From Notospermus geniculatus (lineage: Eukaryota > Nemertea > Pilidiophora > Heteronemertea > Lineidae): a DNA stretch of 64,000 nucleotides. The stretch spans positions 329,014-393,013 of the forward strand of contig NMRB01000093.1 of the NCBI GenBank assembly GCA_002633025.1, in the 5' to 3' direction. Under the pieces are notes generated by a model. That model saw nothing but the letters and a program-made list of their open reading frames with translations. It did not search any database and was not told the origin of the DNA. A program made the position numbers and the translations under genes. The stretch's first letter is position 1; each line of letters opens with the position of its first letter. Shown in pieces: positions 12,351 through 23,912 of this stretch.

Positions 12351-12842
12351 GTAAGTATTGGAACCAGCCACTGTTAACTGCTCAAGGTTTTATTCAGTTG
12401 TTGGGTCCATTCAGCTGTTTAATAATGGTAAAATTGATTTGGGATTCATAGTACGTATCCAACCAGCTTCAGGAGTCATTCATTTACAGTACGTTGTGCA
12501 GTTGACCTACATTTATCCGCATACTTCACACAAAAGGTACGCTTCAATTCATTGTGTATGGTACGAGAACATCACGCGTCTCTTGTGCGTGACGTCCGCG
12601 CACCATCGGCGAATGATGTAACGTCTTCATTGCGTGCCTTCCATGGTGGCGCACGACGTCCGCGGAAGATACGAGGATGGTACGCGCATGACGCTGCATG
12701 TGGTACGCGGATGAGACGCGTTGCGGAAGGTCGGTCAATTGTGAAGCGTACTGTAGCAAGTGCTGCTGTTCGCCGTCTGTCTTTTTTTCAGCGCTGTTGT
12801 TTTCATTCCAATGTCACATGAAAACTATGATATCTTTTGTAG
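12351..12842 (+). other. intron between S4-S5 and pore exons, with MITE
   Basis: This 492-bp intron is more than half occupied by a 267-bp TA-flanked inverted-repeat element (12487-12753). Nothing else is visible. Confidence 0.85.
12487..12753. mobile_element. 267-bp MITE, CAGTAC ends, TA target
   Basis: Begins CAGTACGTTGTGCAGTTGAC and ends with the near complement, GGTCAATTGTGAAGCGTACTG, shown here as GTCAATTGTG plus AAGCGTACTG. It is flanked by TA on both sides. The interior is CpG-rich with many ACGT words. Related copies lie at 19935-20200 (allelic position) and 60956-61223. The TA target suggests a Tc1/mariner-type mobiliser; no transposase is encoded. Confidence 0.85.
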
Positions 12843-13013
12843 GTTGAGAACTCTGGTGATCCGTTCTACAACTTTTCCAACCAACATTCCATGTCGTACT
12901 GGGAATGCGTCTACTTCCTCATTGTTACTATGTCAACTGTTGGATATGGTGATGTTGCATGTAAAACAGTCCTCGGTCGCTTCTTCATGGCCTTCTTCAT
13001 CCTTGGTGGACTG
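12843..13013 (+). CDS. slo: slo exon: pore loop and S6 start (copy 1)
   Basis: A 171-nt exon, phase 0 both ends, acceptor TTTTGTAG, donor GTGAGT. It encodes the turret ([16 protein letters not shown]), pore helix [12 protein letters not shown], the K+ selectivity filter TVGYGD, and the first half of S6, [14 protein letters not shown]. It stops exactly before the AMFA motif carried by the alternative S6 exons. ACKTV replaces the vertebrate YAKTT after the filter. The copy at 20293-20463 differs by one silent base (CTC/CTT). Confidence 0.98.
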
Positions 13014-13785
13014 GTGAGTTATTCGTGTGTTACTCAGAGAATGATAGGCCTATTAAGCAGTTCTAACCAACAAGTAGCTTATGAACAAATTTATGACAAG
13101 CCTAAAACATATATCTTACTACGTTTCACCCACAACTGGTGGCTGCTATCCTTTGTAAGAAAACCAGTTTCTTGAGGATTTGTGAGAACATCCATGTCAT
13201 TCATTAGTTGCAGTTGAATCTCTTTGATGGTGAATATTTTCATGTTGATTGCTATTGCCTATATGAAATTCTTTTCAGCAACAGAATGTTTCCGTGTTAC
13301 AGTCAAAGCATTCAATGCGGAAGAATGCCTCTTGCTGTTTGTAAATGTGTGACTGTAGAATGTAGTCCTGAATCACTTGGGTTTGCTATGAAGATGAATT
13401 TCACCTTTAAGGAATATCCCCTCTGACCCCTGAGCGATTTCCTGGACTTAGCTCCTGAGGCACACTGTACATAACTAAAATGTACGCAGCATTTCAAGAA
13501 TCAGGGATAGCTATTCTTAATTGGTTCCCTTTGACCAAAGATGAAGCCAAAAGTGATTTGAATTGCGAAAGCTTACACAATATTTGTAGGGTATCTGGAT
13601 ATTTCTATTAATGTTTTGCAGTAATAGATAAATAATGAAGGTGTCAACAACAACAACAACAACAACATGTTATAGTGTTTTTCACATTGTTCTGGCCAAA
13701 GGTACTTAGTTGAACTCAGGAATGTGACCAGATCACATTTACCAGAAGATAGTGGTGTTGCACAACGCTAGATTATCCGTACGGT
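13014..13785 (+). other. start of the intron after the pore exon (copy 1)
   Basis: Non-coding DNA with a (CAA)7 microsatellite at 13645-13667. The alignment with copy 2 stops exactly at the TACGGT target of the inverted-repeat element starting at 13786. Confidence 0.8.
13645..13667. repeat. (CAA)n microsatellite
   Basis: About seven CAA units; the allelic tract at 21096-21122 has about nine, a simple length difference between the two copies. Confidence 0.9.
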
Positions 13786-13875
13786 TATGGCAAGCCGTTT
13801 GTCCAATAATTATAAAAACCTAGTTTTCAGCCCAGAAACTTAGTTTTTATCGTAGAAACTTATTTTCTGTGGCTA
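13786..13875. mobile_element. left end of a palindromic repeat element
   Basis: Starts TATGGCAAGCCG then TTTGTCCAATAA, the reverse complement of the end of the element at 25409-25613 with one mismatch. The TACGGT before it (13780-13785) recurs directly after the other end (25614-25619), as a target-site duplication would. Inside are variants of AAACTTAGTTTTT. The interior between the two ends is 11.5 kb of duplicated channel gene, which I take to be a second allele placed in an assembly gap. Confidence 0.75.
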
Positions 13876-13911
13876 TTCAATGTCTTCTTTATGATCTATT
13901 TTTTCATAAGG
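13876..13911 (+). pseudogene. slo: truncated second copy of the S1-S2 exon
   Basis: The last 36 bases of the exon at 7759-7858 (FNVFFMIYFFIR) with its donor. The upstream two-thirds and the acceptor are missing: the preceding bases belong to the repeat element. As it has no acceptor it cannot be spliced in as written. A break inside an exon with the donor intact fits the edge of an assembled contig better than a functional gene duplication. Confidence 0.85.
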
Positions 13912-14272
13912 GTAAGTTTTTCATTGTTTCTTTCACAGCCTTTCACTGGTTAACTAATCTTTGGTCAGAAGACATGAAAAGTTAAATGGCAAAAAAGGGA
14001 CATATGCAACACTGCACCAACTCCCTCTTTTGCACGTATCAATCATTGTCTCTCAGCCTTTGATTTTTTTTTGTTCATTCATGACTGTTCTGTTACATGT
14101 ATTACTACTTAGCTGCCTCCAAAACCATAAAATAGTTATCATGTTGAATGATGTGTATGCATTGGTAACTTGGTAATGAGAATCTCATGCATGAGTATCA
14201 TTACAAGTATACTACCCTGCTAGTCCATGACGTTTGATGGATTTGATTTTTAATTTGTGTGCCCAGGCCCAT

Positions 14273-14416
14273 CAGGGCCATATTTGAAGGGGGGGGGGGG
14301 CGAGGGGGCAGTTGCTCCCCCAGAGCCAACCAAAAAACTTTTCATGCAGATTTTGGGCAAAAAACGGCAAAAAGAGGTCTTCTGCCCCCTGAACCAAAAA
14401 GGTAAATACGGCCCTG
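14273..14416. mobile_element. 144-bp MITE, second copy
   Basis: Same element and target site as 8212-8355. Left end CAGGGCCATATTTG has two changes from the other copy. Its presence in both blocks means the insertion predates the split of the copies. Confidence 0.85.
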
Positions 14417-15747
14417 CCCATGATTCGTGAAAAGTATGAAATGTATTTTTTGTTTGACAAAGTTATTCATGATCTGATGGACGTTTCATTGAAAAAATTC
14501 TGAATTAGAAGCGTATGAGCACATCTCCTGGGGAATATTAGTCTACCAGTTAATGAGAAACAAGATAGATCGGTATTTCAACTCTTGTCCATTGCAGCCT
14601 ATCAGCACTAATTCAATTCATGAATTGAAACATTCCAGTGTTTCTTTCTGCATCTAGGTAGTCAACAAAATGTGAACAATTTTCCAACTTTCAGAGTTAC
14701 AGCACCTTGTTGGACAAAATTCGTCAGCTGAGAATTGACTGCATGGTACTATGTTCCATTTTTAACTTGGCCCTGACTTCCTGTGCCTACAAGGGACTAC
14801 TGACACAGGGAATTTGGGTCAAGCTAAAAAAGCATCAGTCAATTCTCAGCTGATGAAATGTTGTCAGGTGTCTGCAGGGAAAAGCCTTTTCCAACATGTT
14901 GTTGAATCTTGCCCTAATTTGTTGGCCAGTGTATTCAGACAGGGTCAAAAGTTCCTGTTGCTCAGGAATGTTGTTCAAATGTCCAAAAAATGTTGGAAAT
15001 GTTGCCAATGTTTGCTTTACTGTAGTAAACATGCACCTACATTCTTAGACTTTGAATATTTCACTCTCTGAAGTGCAAAACAGGGTGGGACAGATGATCC
15101 ATTGAGCGGAACCTCGAGAGATTTTCAGATTAGTCCCCATAGTCAATAAATGGTTGCAACTGATGTTGATTGACCTAATTTTGGTGCTTTTGGAAGAACT
15201 GATACATTATTTTATTCTCATGATTAGCTACTTCATTCAGAGGCACGTTCAGCCCCAATCACGCTTCGGCTCCCGGGGTGGGATAAAATAAATCACAAAT
15301 AATCATGTTGACTCCAACCTAAAACTAGAAATCAAGAGTCATATATTGAAACTAATGGGACAGTTTTATTTACCTTCGACCCACTAAATCTCAGTTATTG
15401 GTTTCCATGGCAACTTGTTTTCAATATCCTACTCAATCAGATTAAACTGCCTGTGAGCTATTCTAACCCGCCTAGCTTCAGATTGGCTATTTTGCAATAA
15501 CAAAAAACGTAAGCCGCGTGATGCTGCTTTATATTAGGTCCAGATTGTTGGTAATGACATCGCCAAAGGTGTTGGAGACAGTGTTAAACCCATGTAGTGA
15601 GGCATGTTTCAAGTGTCTGGTTATTGACATGAAAGGCTTTTGGCAATGCGCAGTATGTGGCATCTATAATGATTGAATGTATCAGATGGCAGAAATAGTT
15701 GGTGACTGAGAACGCAATATACGGCATCTTCAGGGACCAGCAAGGAT

Positions 15748-17334
15748 TGGCCAGGCAGGCGTATTGCTTTAGGAGATAAGGGAAAATAGCCATCTATATT
15801 GGAACACCGTCAGATTTGACCTATCCCATCCAATATTAATCAGTTTATCACAAAACATTGCATTAGTGACTGCGAAATTAACGTCATTTCCATAATAATT
15901 CACTGTATGTCAGATTTTTGGAAATGCATTTTTCGTCCCCTGAACCATTTGATAGAAAAAAGGATAACTGAATGATGTGCATAAATTTTGCAGCACTGTC
16001 ACAACATATAGACAGTATCAGCCTAGTTGCTGAAGCAAAACATGACGTACATGTACCGGTAATTGGTTTCACAGCGTGCTCCTCGAACTTATGTTTTCCA
16101 AGCAAACAGTGAATTGATTGAGTCTCTTTTTCATTTTGCATAATATTCTTGTTCTTTTTAATAGCGACTTTACCATGAAACGCATTATTTCTGCTAATGC
16201 CTGATTAGAAAGCTGCTAATTAAATCTTCTACTGGTGGGGAATTTCATTCACGTGAGATCATCTTTTCCTGCAGATATGGCTCCATCCATAACAAATCAC
16301 CAATTAATTTGAAATGATTGAAAGTCTATCAAATCTAAATTGGTTATCCAAAATAAACATGGTTGATGGCAAATGCCGCATTGGCTGATGAGAAAACTCA
16401 GGTTGATACTATACACATTAAAGAGAATCATTAGCTTTGATATCAAGAACGTGACTCTACCTAGGCGAAAGAGAATATCATATTTGGTCACATCGATTTT
16501 CTTTTTCTTGCCCTGAAAATTGTTGATGACAGTGTGAACGATTTCAGATGCACTGCCTACTCCCGTAATATGAAGTATACATGCACAGTAGTCGAAAATG
16601 GCTCTTCTATGACCTATAAATCAGTTTTCTCTGATACTAGTTGAGCCTGAGTTGCAGAGATATGAAAACCAAATGGCAATTGATTCCTGCCTAACCATGT
16701 AACAAATGGATGATTCTGGTGATGCAATGAGAAATAACTAAACCTCCTTTAGTGCCACCAATGAGAATGGTAATGACCGCATGCCACATGCATAGATAGA
16801 GGAATGTATTCGTGCAATTTGAATATGAGTCTTGTGCGACCAGGCATTGGTGAGGAGAAATCTGATAATAGCTGATCTTTAGGGAGAAGTTGCTTGAGAA
16901 GAACAAAAAATTACAGATTTGGAAGAGAGATTGAAATATTCTCTCAGTATTTCCATTCCCAGTTGCCTCTTAGTTTCATGGTAGTTTCCTTTTTCTAGTC
17001 GAAAACAAGACTGCAGGAAGCCATTTGATATCAATTATGAAGCCTGGAGGCCATTACCACAACCAAAAACGGAGTATCGAAATATGGGTGTCCCCAAAGA
17101 CATTCATTATCAACTCTGTTGGAATGAGTTGGTAGGCAGATACAAAAGTTTTGGTAACAATTACATAATAGCACAGAGGCAAATCATTGCATCACAGGTC
17201 TAAAAAACATGATGATTTGTGATCTCCGTTCCAAACTCTGCACCACACAGCTCCGACAACCCAACAGGCAATTAGGTTGCAGTTCTACCAAAATACATTG
17301 TAATATCGAGTGGCTCGTCGCACCATTAGGTTGA
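15748..17334. other. 1.6-kb segment present only in block B copy 2
   Basis: Unique intronic DNA between AGCAAGGATTGG and GAGATATAAATTGG. It contains ACATGTACCGGTAAT, no terminal repeats I can see and no convincing exon. It faces the N gap in copy 1, so absence there is probably missing sequence. Confidence 0.6.
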
Positions 17335-19275
17335 GATATAAATTGGAAACACCAAACTAATGGATTAGTTGTCAACAGCAACCCCATGAATTTTACATGA
17401 TGTGTCCCGCAAATGACATCGAAAGTATAGTTTAGAATCGGTATGCCTTGCCTGCTTTAAAAAATTTCACAGCTAGTGAGCAAACTGCAACCATGGGAGA
17501 AGTTTTTTTGCTTTCATGGCTGCATTATTTGATGTTGTCAACAACCGGAAGCAACGATAATGGTGGTACATGATTCTTTGGTAGTAACTTTGTGTACCAC
17601 TTGCCAAACTATGTCAACTGAGCATCGAGTGCAGATTCTATACAAATCAGTAACTTGGGGACGATATTTGCCAAATTTGACTAATTTGTTTGCAGTTATT
17701 ACCTCATTTTAATGGACAAATATTAACTCCTTGCTTCTAAAGCTGCACTTCCATTACAGAAAAGGCGGTATTTGTCCGGGCTTATATGTTTGGCTACAGA
17801 TGGCTTAAGATCGCTTGCAACATTGCCCATGCTCAAAAGTACCAGAACAATATGCGGTTCACTCAACGTATCGCATCTGTAGCCAAACTTACTAACCTCA
17901 AATCCAGTAGTGGAAGCACAAGCCGTGAAATATCCGGTCTTATTTATATGCGGATAGACACCAGTACTAATAAGACCGGATATAAAAGCTGTAATGGAAG
18001 CTCAGCTTATAAGTATAGCAGAAATGTTTAATAATCACTGCGGTAAGGACAGTTCTCATAACAAGTTCATATTCAAATACTACATTCGAGCGAGAGAGCC
18101 GTGTACAGGGTAACAAATGTCAGCGAGTTGCTGGGCTATATCATAGCTCCCTCTTGAAAGATAATACCCAGATGGAATGTATTTGACTGTGGTTATGACA
18201 AATTTTGTGTCTTGCTATTGCTTAGATATTGATGTTGTAGCTCAGAGGCTACATAAACGACATCCAGACATACCAGTCATCATGTTGCTCTCCCAAGTTT
18301 TGTTTGGCTAGTTCTTGTGGTTCTTGGCTCTCTTATTGGAAGTGGAAAGGTTGTGTTCCCCTGTTGTGTTGCGATGTGGAGAGTGAGAAACACCAGGTGC
18401 TAGTTATCCTGCTTACACTCATAGCGAAGCTCTTCTCAGACTGGGTAGCAATTAAGCATGTGTGACCTCGGAATACCTTCGCTTCCTTTGGTAGCACCAA
18501 AAGAATGGTTGAAGAGTTGTCTCTATGAAAATACTAAATAGACAGCTGAATCAAGAATGTTAGTGTTCGAAGTTCTGTTTACAATATCAGGCAATTTGTA
18601 ATCTATACAGGAGGAAACCTGGGCAAGCAAGGAACCTCATTAGTGCTGAAGCCTGTACTGAGCCACGAACCTGGAACCTTATAAGTTACAATTCTATCAA
18701 AAATAGACAAACAAGCCTTGGATTCTTGTAAAGAGCAAAGAGCTTTTGTCACTCCAGGAGCCACTGCTCCAACAAGCGGAGTGCCTCATTAGATCCAATC
18801 CAAGGCTTGGAGCAATATTGCTTCTAAAGGCAGGAAGCCCCATAAAGCTCCTGGAGGCCACTGAGGCAATGTTGCTGCTGAAAGCTGGGGACAATACTGT
18901 ACATTCATTACTTTTAGGAGCAACGAGCCACTGCTGCTTTTGATATAGCCTACAGGAATACAGTGCTTTTGGAAGAAAGATATTCACTGCTCCTACATGT
19001 AATTCTCCCTCTCCTTATCCCATGCTGCTTGTGGACAGCTACTAGCATCATTATTTGTTGGCAGCAGGTGCTACCTACCTCTCCAAATGTTATTTTGACT
19101 GGATGAGCCTTCAGCAAGAGTGGTATCTGTGCAATGGAAAACTTAGGCAGTGCTGTTTTAATTAAGAAGAATTTCTGGCATGCTTTTGTGGCTAAATGAA
19201 TGATGGCAAGCAATACACATCTATCACTCTAAAGGTGAAGTTGGTGCAAAAAAGTCTCTATCTTTCTCGTTACAG

Positions 19276-19387
19276 TTTGTGGCAGCAGCAGACAAGTTTT
19301 GGTTCTGGTTGGAAGTCTACTCTCTGGTCGACTACTTTACCATTCCGCCATCATTTGTAGCCATTTACCTGAACAGGTCATGGATAG
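19276..19387 (+). CDS. slo: slo exon: S2 end and S3 (copy 2)
   Basis: Identical in all 112 bases to 11834-11945, with the same borders and phase. Either the other allele of one exon or a tandem duplicate; the surrounding structure favours an allele. Confidence 0.95.
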
Positions 19388-19638
19388 GTGAGTGAAAAAA
19401 TTAAACAAATGAAAATGAAAATCAATTTTTTATAACAGACGCAGAGTGCATGGGACATATCGTGTATCACGCATGGATGGATGGAGAAGCCTTTGGATGA
19501 AAGTGTTTTTTGTAGTGCTGCCATCTTCAGAATTCCTGTAGAACAACTGGTTCTGTCAATTGCATTTCTGAAAAGTCTGATGTTCTGAGGTATCCATTTT
19601 GTTGAAGTTGTCAGTCATCTTATTCTGATTGTTTTCAG

Positions 19639-19790
19639 GTTTGAGATTCACACGAGCCCTCCGTCTTATGACCCTCCCTGATGTCCTTCAATACCTCAAC
19701 ATCCTCCAGACTAGTAATTCTATCCGGCTAGCGCAGCTAGTCACCATCTTCAGCAGTACATGGTTGACTGCTTCAGGATTTATTCATTTA
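19639..19790 (+). CDS. slo: slo exon: S4 voltage sensor and S5 (copy 2)
   Basis: Same 152-nt exon as 12199-12350 with two third-position changes (GCA/GCG and CAA/CAG), both silent. All three S4 arginines are kept. Borders and phases are unchanged. Confidence 0.95.
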
Positions 19791-20292
19791 GTAAGTATTG
19801 GAACCAGCCACTGTTAACTGCTCAAGGTTTTATTCAGTTGTTGGGTCCATTCAGCTGTTTAATAATGGTAAAATTGATTTGGGATTCACATTCATAGTAC
19901 GTATCTCCAACCAGCTTCAGGAGTCATTCATTTACAGTACGTTGTGCAGTTGACCTACCTTTATCCGCATATTTCACACGAAAGGTACGCTTCATTTCAT
20001 TGTGTATGGTACAAAAACGTCACGTGTCTCTTGTGCGTGACGTCCGCGCACATGGGCGAATGACGTAACGTCTTCATTGCGTGCCTTCCACGGTGGAGCG
20101 CGACGTCCGTGGAAGATACGAGGACGGTATGCGCATGACGCTGCACGTGGTACGTGGATGAGACGCGTTGCGGAAGGCCGGTCAATTGTGCAGCGTACTG
20201 TAGCGAGTGCTGCTGTTTGCCGTCTGTCTTTTTTTCAGCGCTGTTGTTTTCACCATTCCAATGTCACATGAAAACTATAATATCTTTTGTAG
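19791..20292 (+). other. intron between S4-S5 and pore exons (copy 2)
   Basis: Mostly the 266-bp MITE at 19935-20200; nothing else visible. Confidence 0.85.
19935..20200. mobile_element. 266-bp MITE, CAGTAC ends, TA target (copy 2)
   Basis: Same insertion site as 12487-12753, TA on both sides, about 5-8% different in the CpG-rich interior, mostly C/T and G/A changes of the kind expected from CpG decay. Confidence 0.85.
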
Positions 20293-20463
20293 GTTGAGAA
20301 CTCTGGTGATCCGTTCTACAACTTTTCCAACCAACATTCCATGTCGTACTGGGAATGCGTCTACTTCCTCATTGTTACTATGTCAACTGTTGGATATGGT
20401 GATGTTGCATGTAAAACAGTCCTTGGTCGCTTCTTCATGGCCTTCTTCATCCTTGGTGGACTG
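20293..20463 (+). CDS. slo: slo exon: pore loop and S6 start (copy 2)
   Basis: Same 171-nt exon as 12843-13013, TVGYGD filter included, one silent change. In this copy the intron runs on without interruption to the S6 exon cluster at 23562. Confidence 0.96.
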
Positions 20464-23400
20464 GTGAGTTATTCGTGTGTTACTCAGAAAATGATAGGCC
20501 TATTAAGCAGTTCTAACCAACAAGTAGCTTATGAACAAATTTATGACAAGCCTAAAACATATATCTTACTACGTTTCACCCACAACTGGTGGCTGCTATC
20601 CTTTGTAAGAAAACCAGTTTCTTGAGGATTTGTGAGAACATACATGTCATTCATTAGTTGCAGTTGAATCTCTTTGATGGTGAATATTTTCATGTTGATT
20701 GCTATTGCCTATATGAACTTCTTTTCAGCAACAGAATGTTTCCATGTTACAGTCAAAGCATTCAATGCGGAAGAATGCCTCTTGCTGTTTGTAAATGTGT
20801 GACTGTAGAATGTAGTCCTGAATCACTTGGGTTTGCTATGAAGATGAATTTCACCTTTAAGGAATATCCCCTCTGACCCCTGAGCGATTTCCTGGAGTTA
20901 GCTCCTGAGGCACACTGTGCATAAACTAAAATGTACACAGCATTTCAGGAATCAGGGATAGCTGTTCTTAATTGGTTCCCTTTAACCATAGATGAAGCCA
21001 AAAGTGATATGAATTTCAAAAGCTTACACAATATTTGTAGAGTGTCTGGATATTTCTATTAACGTTTTGCAGTAATAGATAAATAACGAAGGTGTCAACA
21101 ACAACAACAACAACAACAACATGTTATAGTGTTTTTCACATTGTTCTGGCCAAAGGTACTTAGTTGAACTCAGGAATGTGACCAGGTCACATTTACTAAA
21201 AGATAGTGGTGTTGCACAACGCTAGGTTATCTGTACGGTTGGCGTAATCAGTAGCTCTTTCACGATGTCAGCTAAAGCCAGTGAGCCATGACACTGGCTG
21301 CCAAGTGTCGTGCAACATTCTTATTTGTGATCACACCATTACAGTTAAGTAACAAGAGGTCAGCCAAGTACCTTTGGCCAGATCGACCTGAAAAACACTA
21401 TAAGCCTGGAATAGCATTTTTGCACCACGACATGCTACTTTTGAATGCACATCTCCTGTTTATCTTTGCATGTAAAGACAATTCTCAAATTGACGTAAAC
21501 GAGAAAGATCTGCATACTTCCGCCGAAATCGCAACCATAACCTCAGTCTGAAACTGAGTGACGTGATGCAGAGAACCCCACAACAATGGCTTCAACGACG
21601 TTGCATCAGAGTCGACCATTGCTGAATCATGGATTGTGTCATGACAGCTGGTTTCAGATTGAGATTGTGGTTGTGATTTCGGCGGAAGTGCGCAGATTTA
21701 CGAATTCGAGAATCGTCTATTGAAGATGAGGAACTGGCATGCTCATCTGTACAAAGTGGTTCTGGGGTTACCTTTGCCTTTTTAATTGCAATTACCAAAT
21801 TGATGGCAGCTTTGGTGACACTGACTGTGATTAGGTTGAATAACAACTTCAGCAGCAACTTGGTGGGGTATGTGGTGGTCCAGTTAACACCAATTGAAAT
21901 GCTGGTTCCTCATTCTTGACATGACGACAATGCCATCAACATCACTCTGCAACCTGCATGTATGAATTTCCAATAACGATCTGAGGTCTGCACTGCTCAT
22001 GCTGCACGCCTGGCATTTGGTGGTATTGCCATCTATGACTCAGCTCTACAACGAACATCACTTTAGCTGCTGATATGAAACAGGGTTTGCTGTAGATAGA
22101 TAGCTTGGCAACATCAGATGTCCCTTTAAAGTGTGAACAGCAATATTTTAAGAGCAAATAAAGTAAGATTGGACCAAACATCATTGAGGGCAGTGTGGTC
22201 TCATTATCTTGTGATCCTTCTCCTGTTAAATCCTTTACCATTCAACCCTGTTGATCTACGTTTTACATTTCACACTTCATTTCAGGTTGCACTCTCCTTG
22301 CATCCTTTCTACAATGGCACAATTTGATAACTGTCTTGTGTGGTGCTAGGAAATCACTTGAACCAGTGAGATTGTTTCGTTTACCTATTGATGCTATTGA
22401 TAAACACTCCTTGGTTGTAAGTAAGTGCAACTGGCACATAACAAGTGATTTCCTAGGACATTAAATTCTCTTGCAAAACATCAGATTAGATCTCTAATAA
22501 GATCTTGCTGTAACCCTTTCTGATGAATGACGAATGTTAGATACCAGCGCATGCCAGTTTCACCCAGCTGTGAAAGGAACTAGGCATGACAGCTGGTTGA
22601 TGGTTTTCCTTTCGAAAGAGACTGCTTTTATTGCTTGTTCAGAGCCTGTAGGAATTCCTCCAAGTTCAGAGCAATGTTCACCAACAAAATGCAATTCATG
22701 TTTTCTTTTAGGTATCCTCATAGTCTGTGTAAACCCTTTTACTACCCTGTAGTCATGTCTGTAACCTCCTGATACCACACCCCTGCTTTTCACCTTGTCT
22801 TTTTCATCAAGTTTGGTATATTTTGCTGAAATAACAACAAAGAAGGTGTGACAGGCGCTTTCAGAATACTCTTATCTTGTTGATGATCATTTCAAAGGGA
22901 TTTGTTGAATGAGCTGTGTTGAAGACAAATTCACATTCAAATGGGCGTCTGATAAACTGCTGGTTTGTCAGATCAGCGTGTTGGCTCTGGTCAAAACAAT
23001 GTTTAGTAAAGCCAGCTGCATCAGTAGGCGTTGTTCCTGAAGTGGTTTGCATGGGCTCAAATGTGATGACATTGTCACAAGTGGTCCAGGTGATTTCAAT
23101 GAAATGATTTTTCACTGGGATCACTGATGTCATCAGAAGCTCTCATGTCGTAGCCCACAATTAAGCATTCTCAGTGATTCAACTCAGACGGAAGGTTTAC
23201 TCTGGCAACCCAGCTTAGAACCGCTATCGAACGCGGTCTTTGAAAGCTTGTCATGAGGTCATGTGTCGATTGCTTGAAGCCAGCTGAATTACTGGAGATT
23301 CTATCTTGAAATCTCAGTAGTCACATCAAAAATCTTCAAGTGATTTTAGGCACACACTCGTTGGAATGGCCTCTGAGAACATACTGTAGTCTTTGTTGGT

Positions 23401-23561
23401 ACCAGGAATGAGGGACAGAATTCAGTGGCTGGCTGACTTGATTGAATCCTCAGAAATTAGTTTTTGATGGGCATGGTAGTCACCCTCTCCCACCACATCA
23501 CTTTCTCCACATGTTCACTCTGCATGTTGTTGTTGCATGGTTTCTCTTTTCGCCATTCCAG
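20464..23561 (+). other. 3.1-kb intron between the pore exon and S6 cluster
   Basis: Non-coding, with the (CAA)n tract at 21096-21122 and an inverted repeat (arms 21517-21554 and 21651-21688). It is the uninterrupted form of the intron that carries the palindromic element in the other copy. Confidence 0.8.
21517..21688. repeat. inverted repeat, 38-bp arms
   Basis: Arms 21517-21554 and 21651-21688 are complementary at 34 of 38 positions and share CTTCCGCCGAAATC. The same structure at 25897-26068 pairs slightly better. Probably the remains of a foldback element. Confidence 0.75.
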
Positions 23562-23653
23562 GCGATGTTTGCCAGTTTTATACCCGAGATATTAGAAATA
23601 GTGAGCCAAAGACCGAAGTACACTGGGTACTATAAACGTGAGGGTGGCAAAAA
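23562..23653 (+). CDS. slo: slo alternative S6/linker exon a (copy 1)
   Basis: A 92-nt exon, phase 0 to 2, acceptor CGCCATTCCAG, donor GTAAGT. It supplies the second half of S6 (AMFASFIPEILEIV) and the S6-RCK1 linker, SQRPKYTGYYKREGGK. It joins the pore exon upstream (phase 0) and the RCK1 exon at 33184 (AA/G = Lys). It keeps two Glu at the EIIEL ring but has RPK where human BK has RKK, and YTGYY where most have YGGSY. It is the most divergent of the three alternatives and is identical to the copy at 27899. Confidence 0.95.
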
Positions 23654-23750
23654 GTAAGTCTTTTTTGGAAGCTTGATAACAATGCTGTATGCTGTTCTCT
23701 TTGCTAACATTCTTCTTTTCTTCACATTCTTACATTTCTAACTTTTTCAG

Positions 23751-23839
23751 GCAATGTTTGCCAAGTTTGTGCCCGAAATTATAGATTTACTTGGCGAGGG
23801 GAATAAGTACCGTGGCAGCTATAGACAATCAGCGAAGAA
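23751..23839 (+). CDS. slo: slo alternative S6/linker exon b (copy 1)
   Basis: An 89-nt exon, phase 0 to 2, acceptor ACTTTTTCAG, donor GTAAGT, only 97 bp after exon a. It encodes AMFAKFVPEIIDLLG then EGNKYRGSYRQSAKK. It is one residue shorter than the others and replaces the basic RKK triplet by GNK with a Glu just before it, so this isoform has the least positive linker. Using it together with exon a or c would duplicate half of S6 and break the frame. Identical to 28088-28176. Confidence 0.95.
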
Positions 23840-23912
23840 GTAAGTTCTACCACACAGTGTTGGGTTTGGATTTTTGCATGGGCATTTTAGCATTTTCGAC
23901 TTTGCATTTCAG

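Larger units (their letters stand above)
7823..13785. repeat. large duplicated block B, copy 1
   Basis: From inside the S1-S2 exon to the base before the inverted-repeat element at 13786, this block matches 13876-21245 exon for exon. It carries the S2-S3, S4-S5 and pore exons. A single N at 9712 marks an assembly gap where copy 2 has about 1.6 kb more. Another indel lies near 10160-10340. Divergence is a few percent in introns. Confidence 0.9.
13912..19275 (+). other. intron before the S2-S3 exon (copy 2)
   Basis: Allelic counterpart of 7859-11833. It holds the second 144-bp element (14273-14416), the extra 1.6-kb segment, and the shortened CTTCCATTACAG element. I see no exon in the extra segment. 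Confidence 0.75.
13876..21245. repeat. large duplicated block B, copy 2
   Basis: Matches 7823-13785 and continues without a break into block C (21240 onward) through GTACGGTTGGCGTAATCA, the uninterrupted form of the target site. It has about 1.6 kb (15748-17334) not present in copy 1, where an N stands instead. Confidence 0.9.

Noticed and set aside
21592-21858. Minus-strand open frame kept in both copies of block C
   Set aside because: The two copies are recent alleles, so keeping the frame means little; it includes one arm of an inverted repeat and has no family signature.
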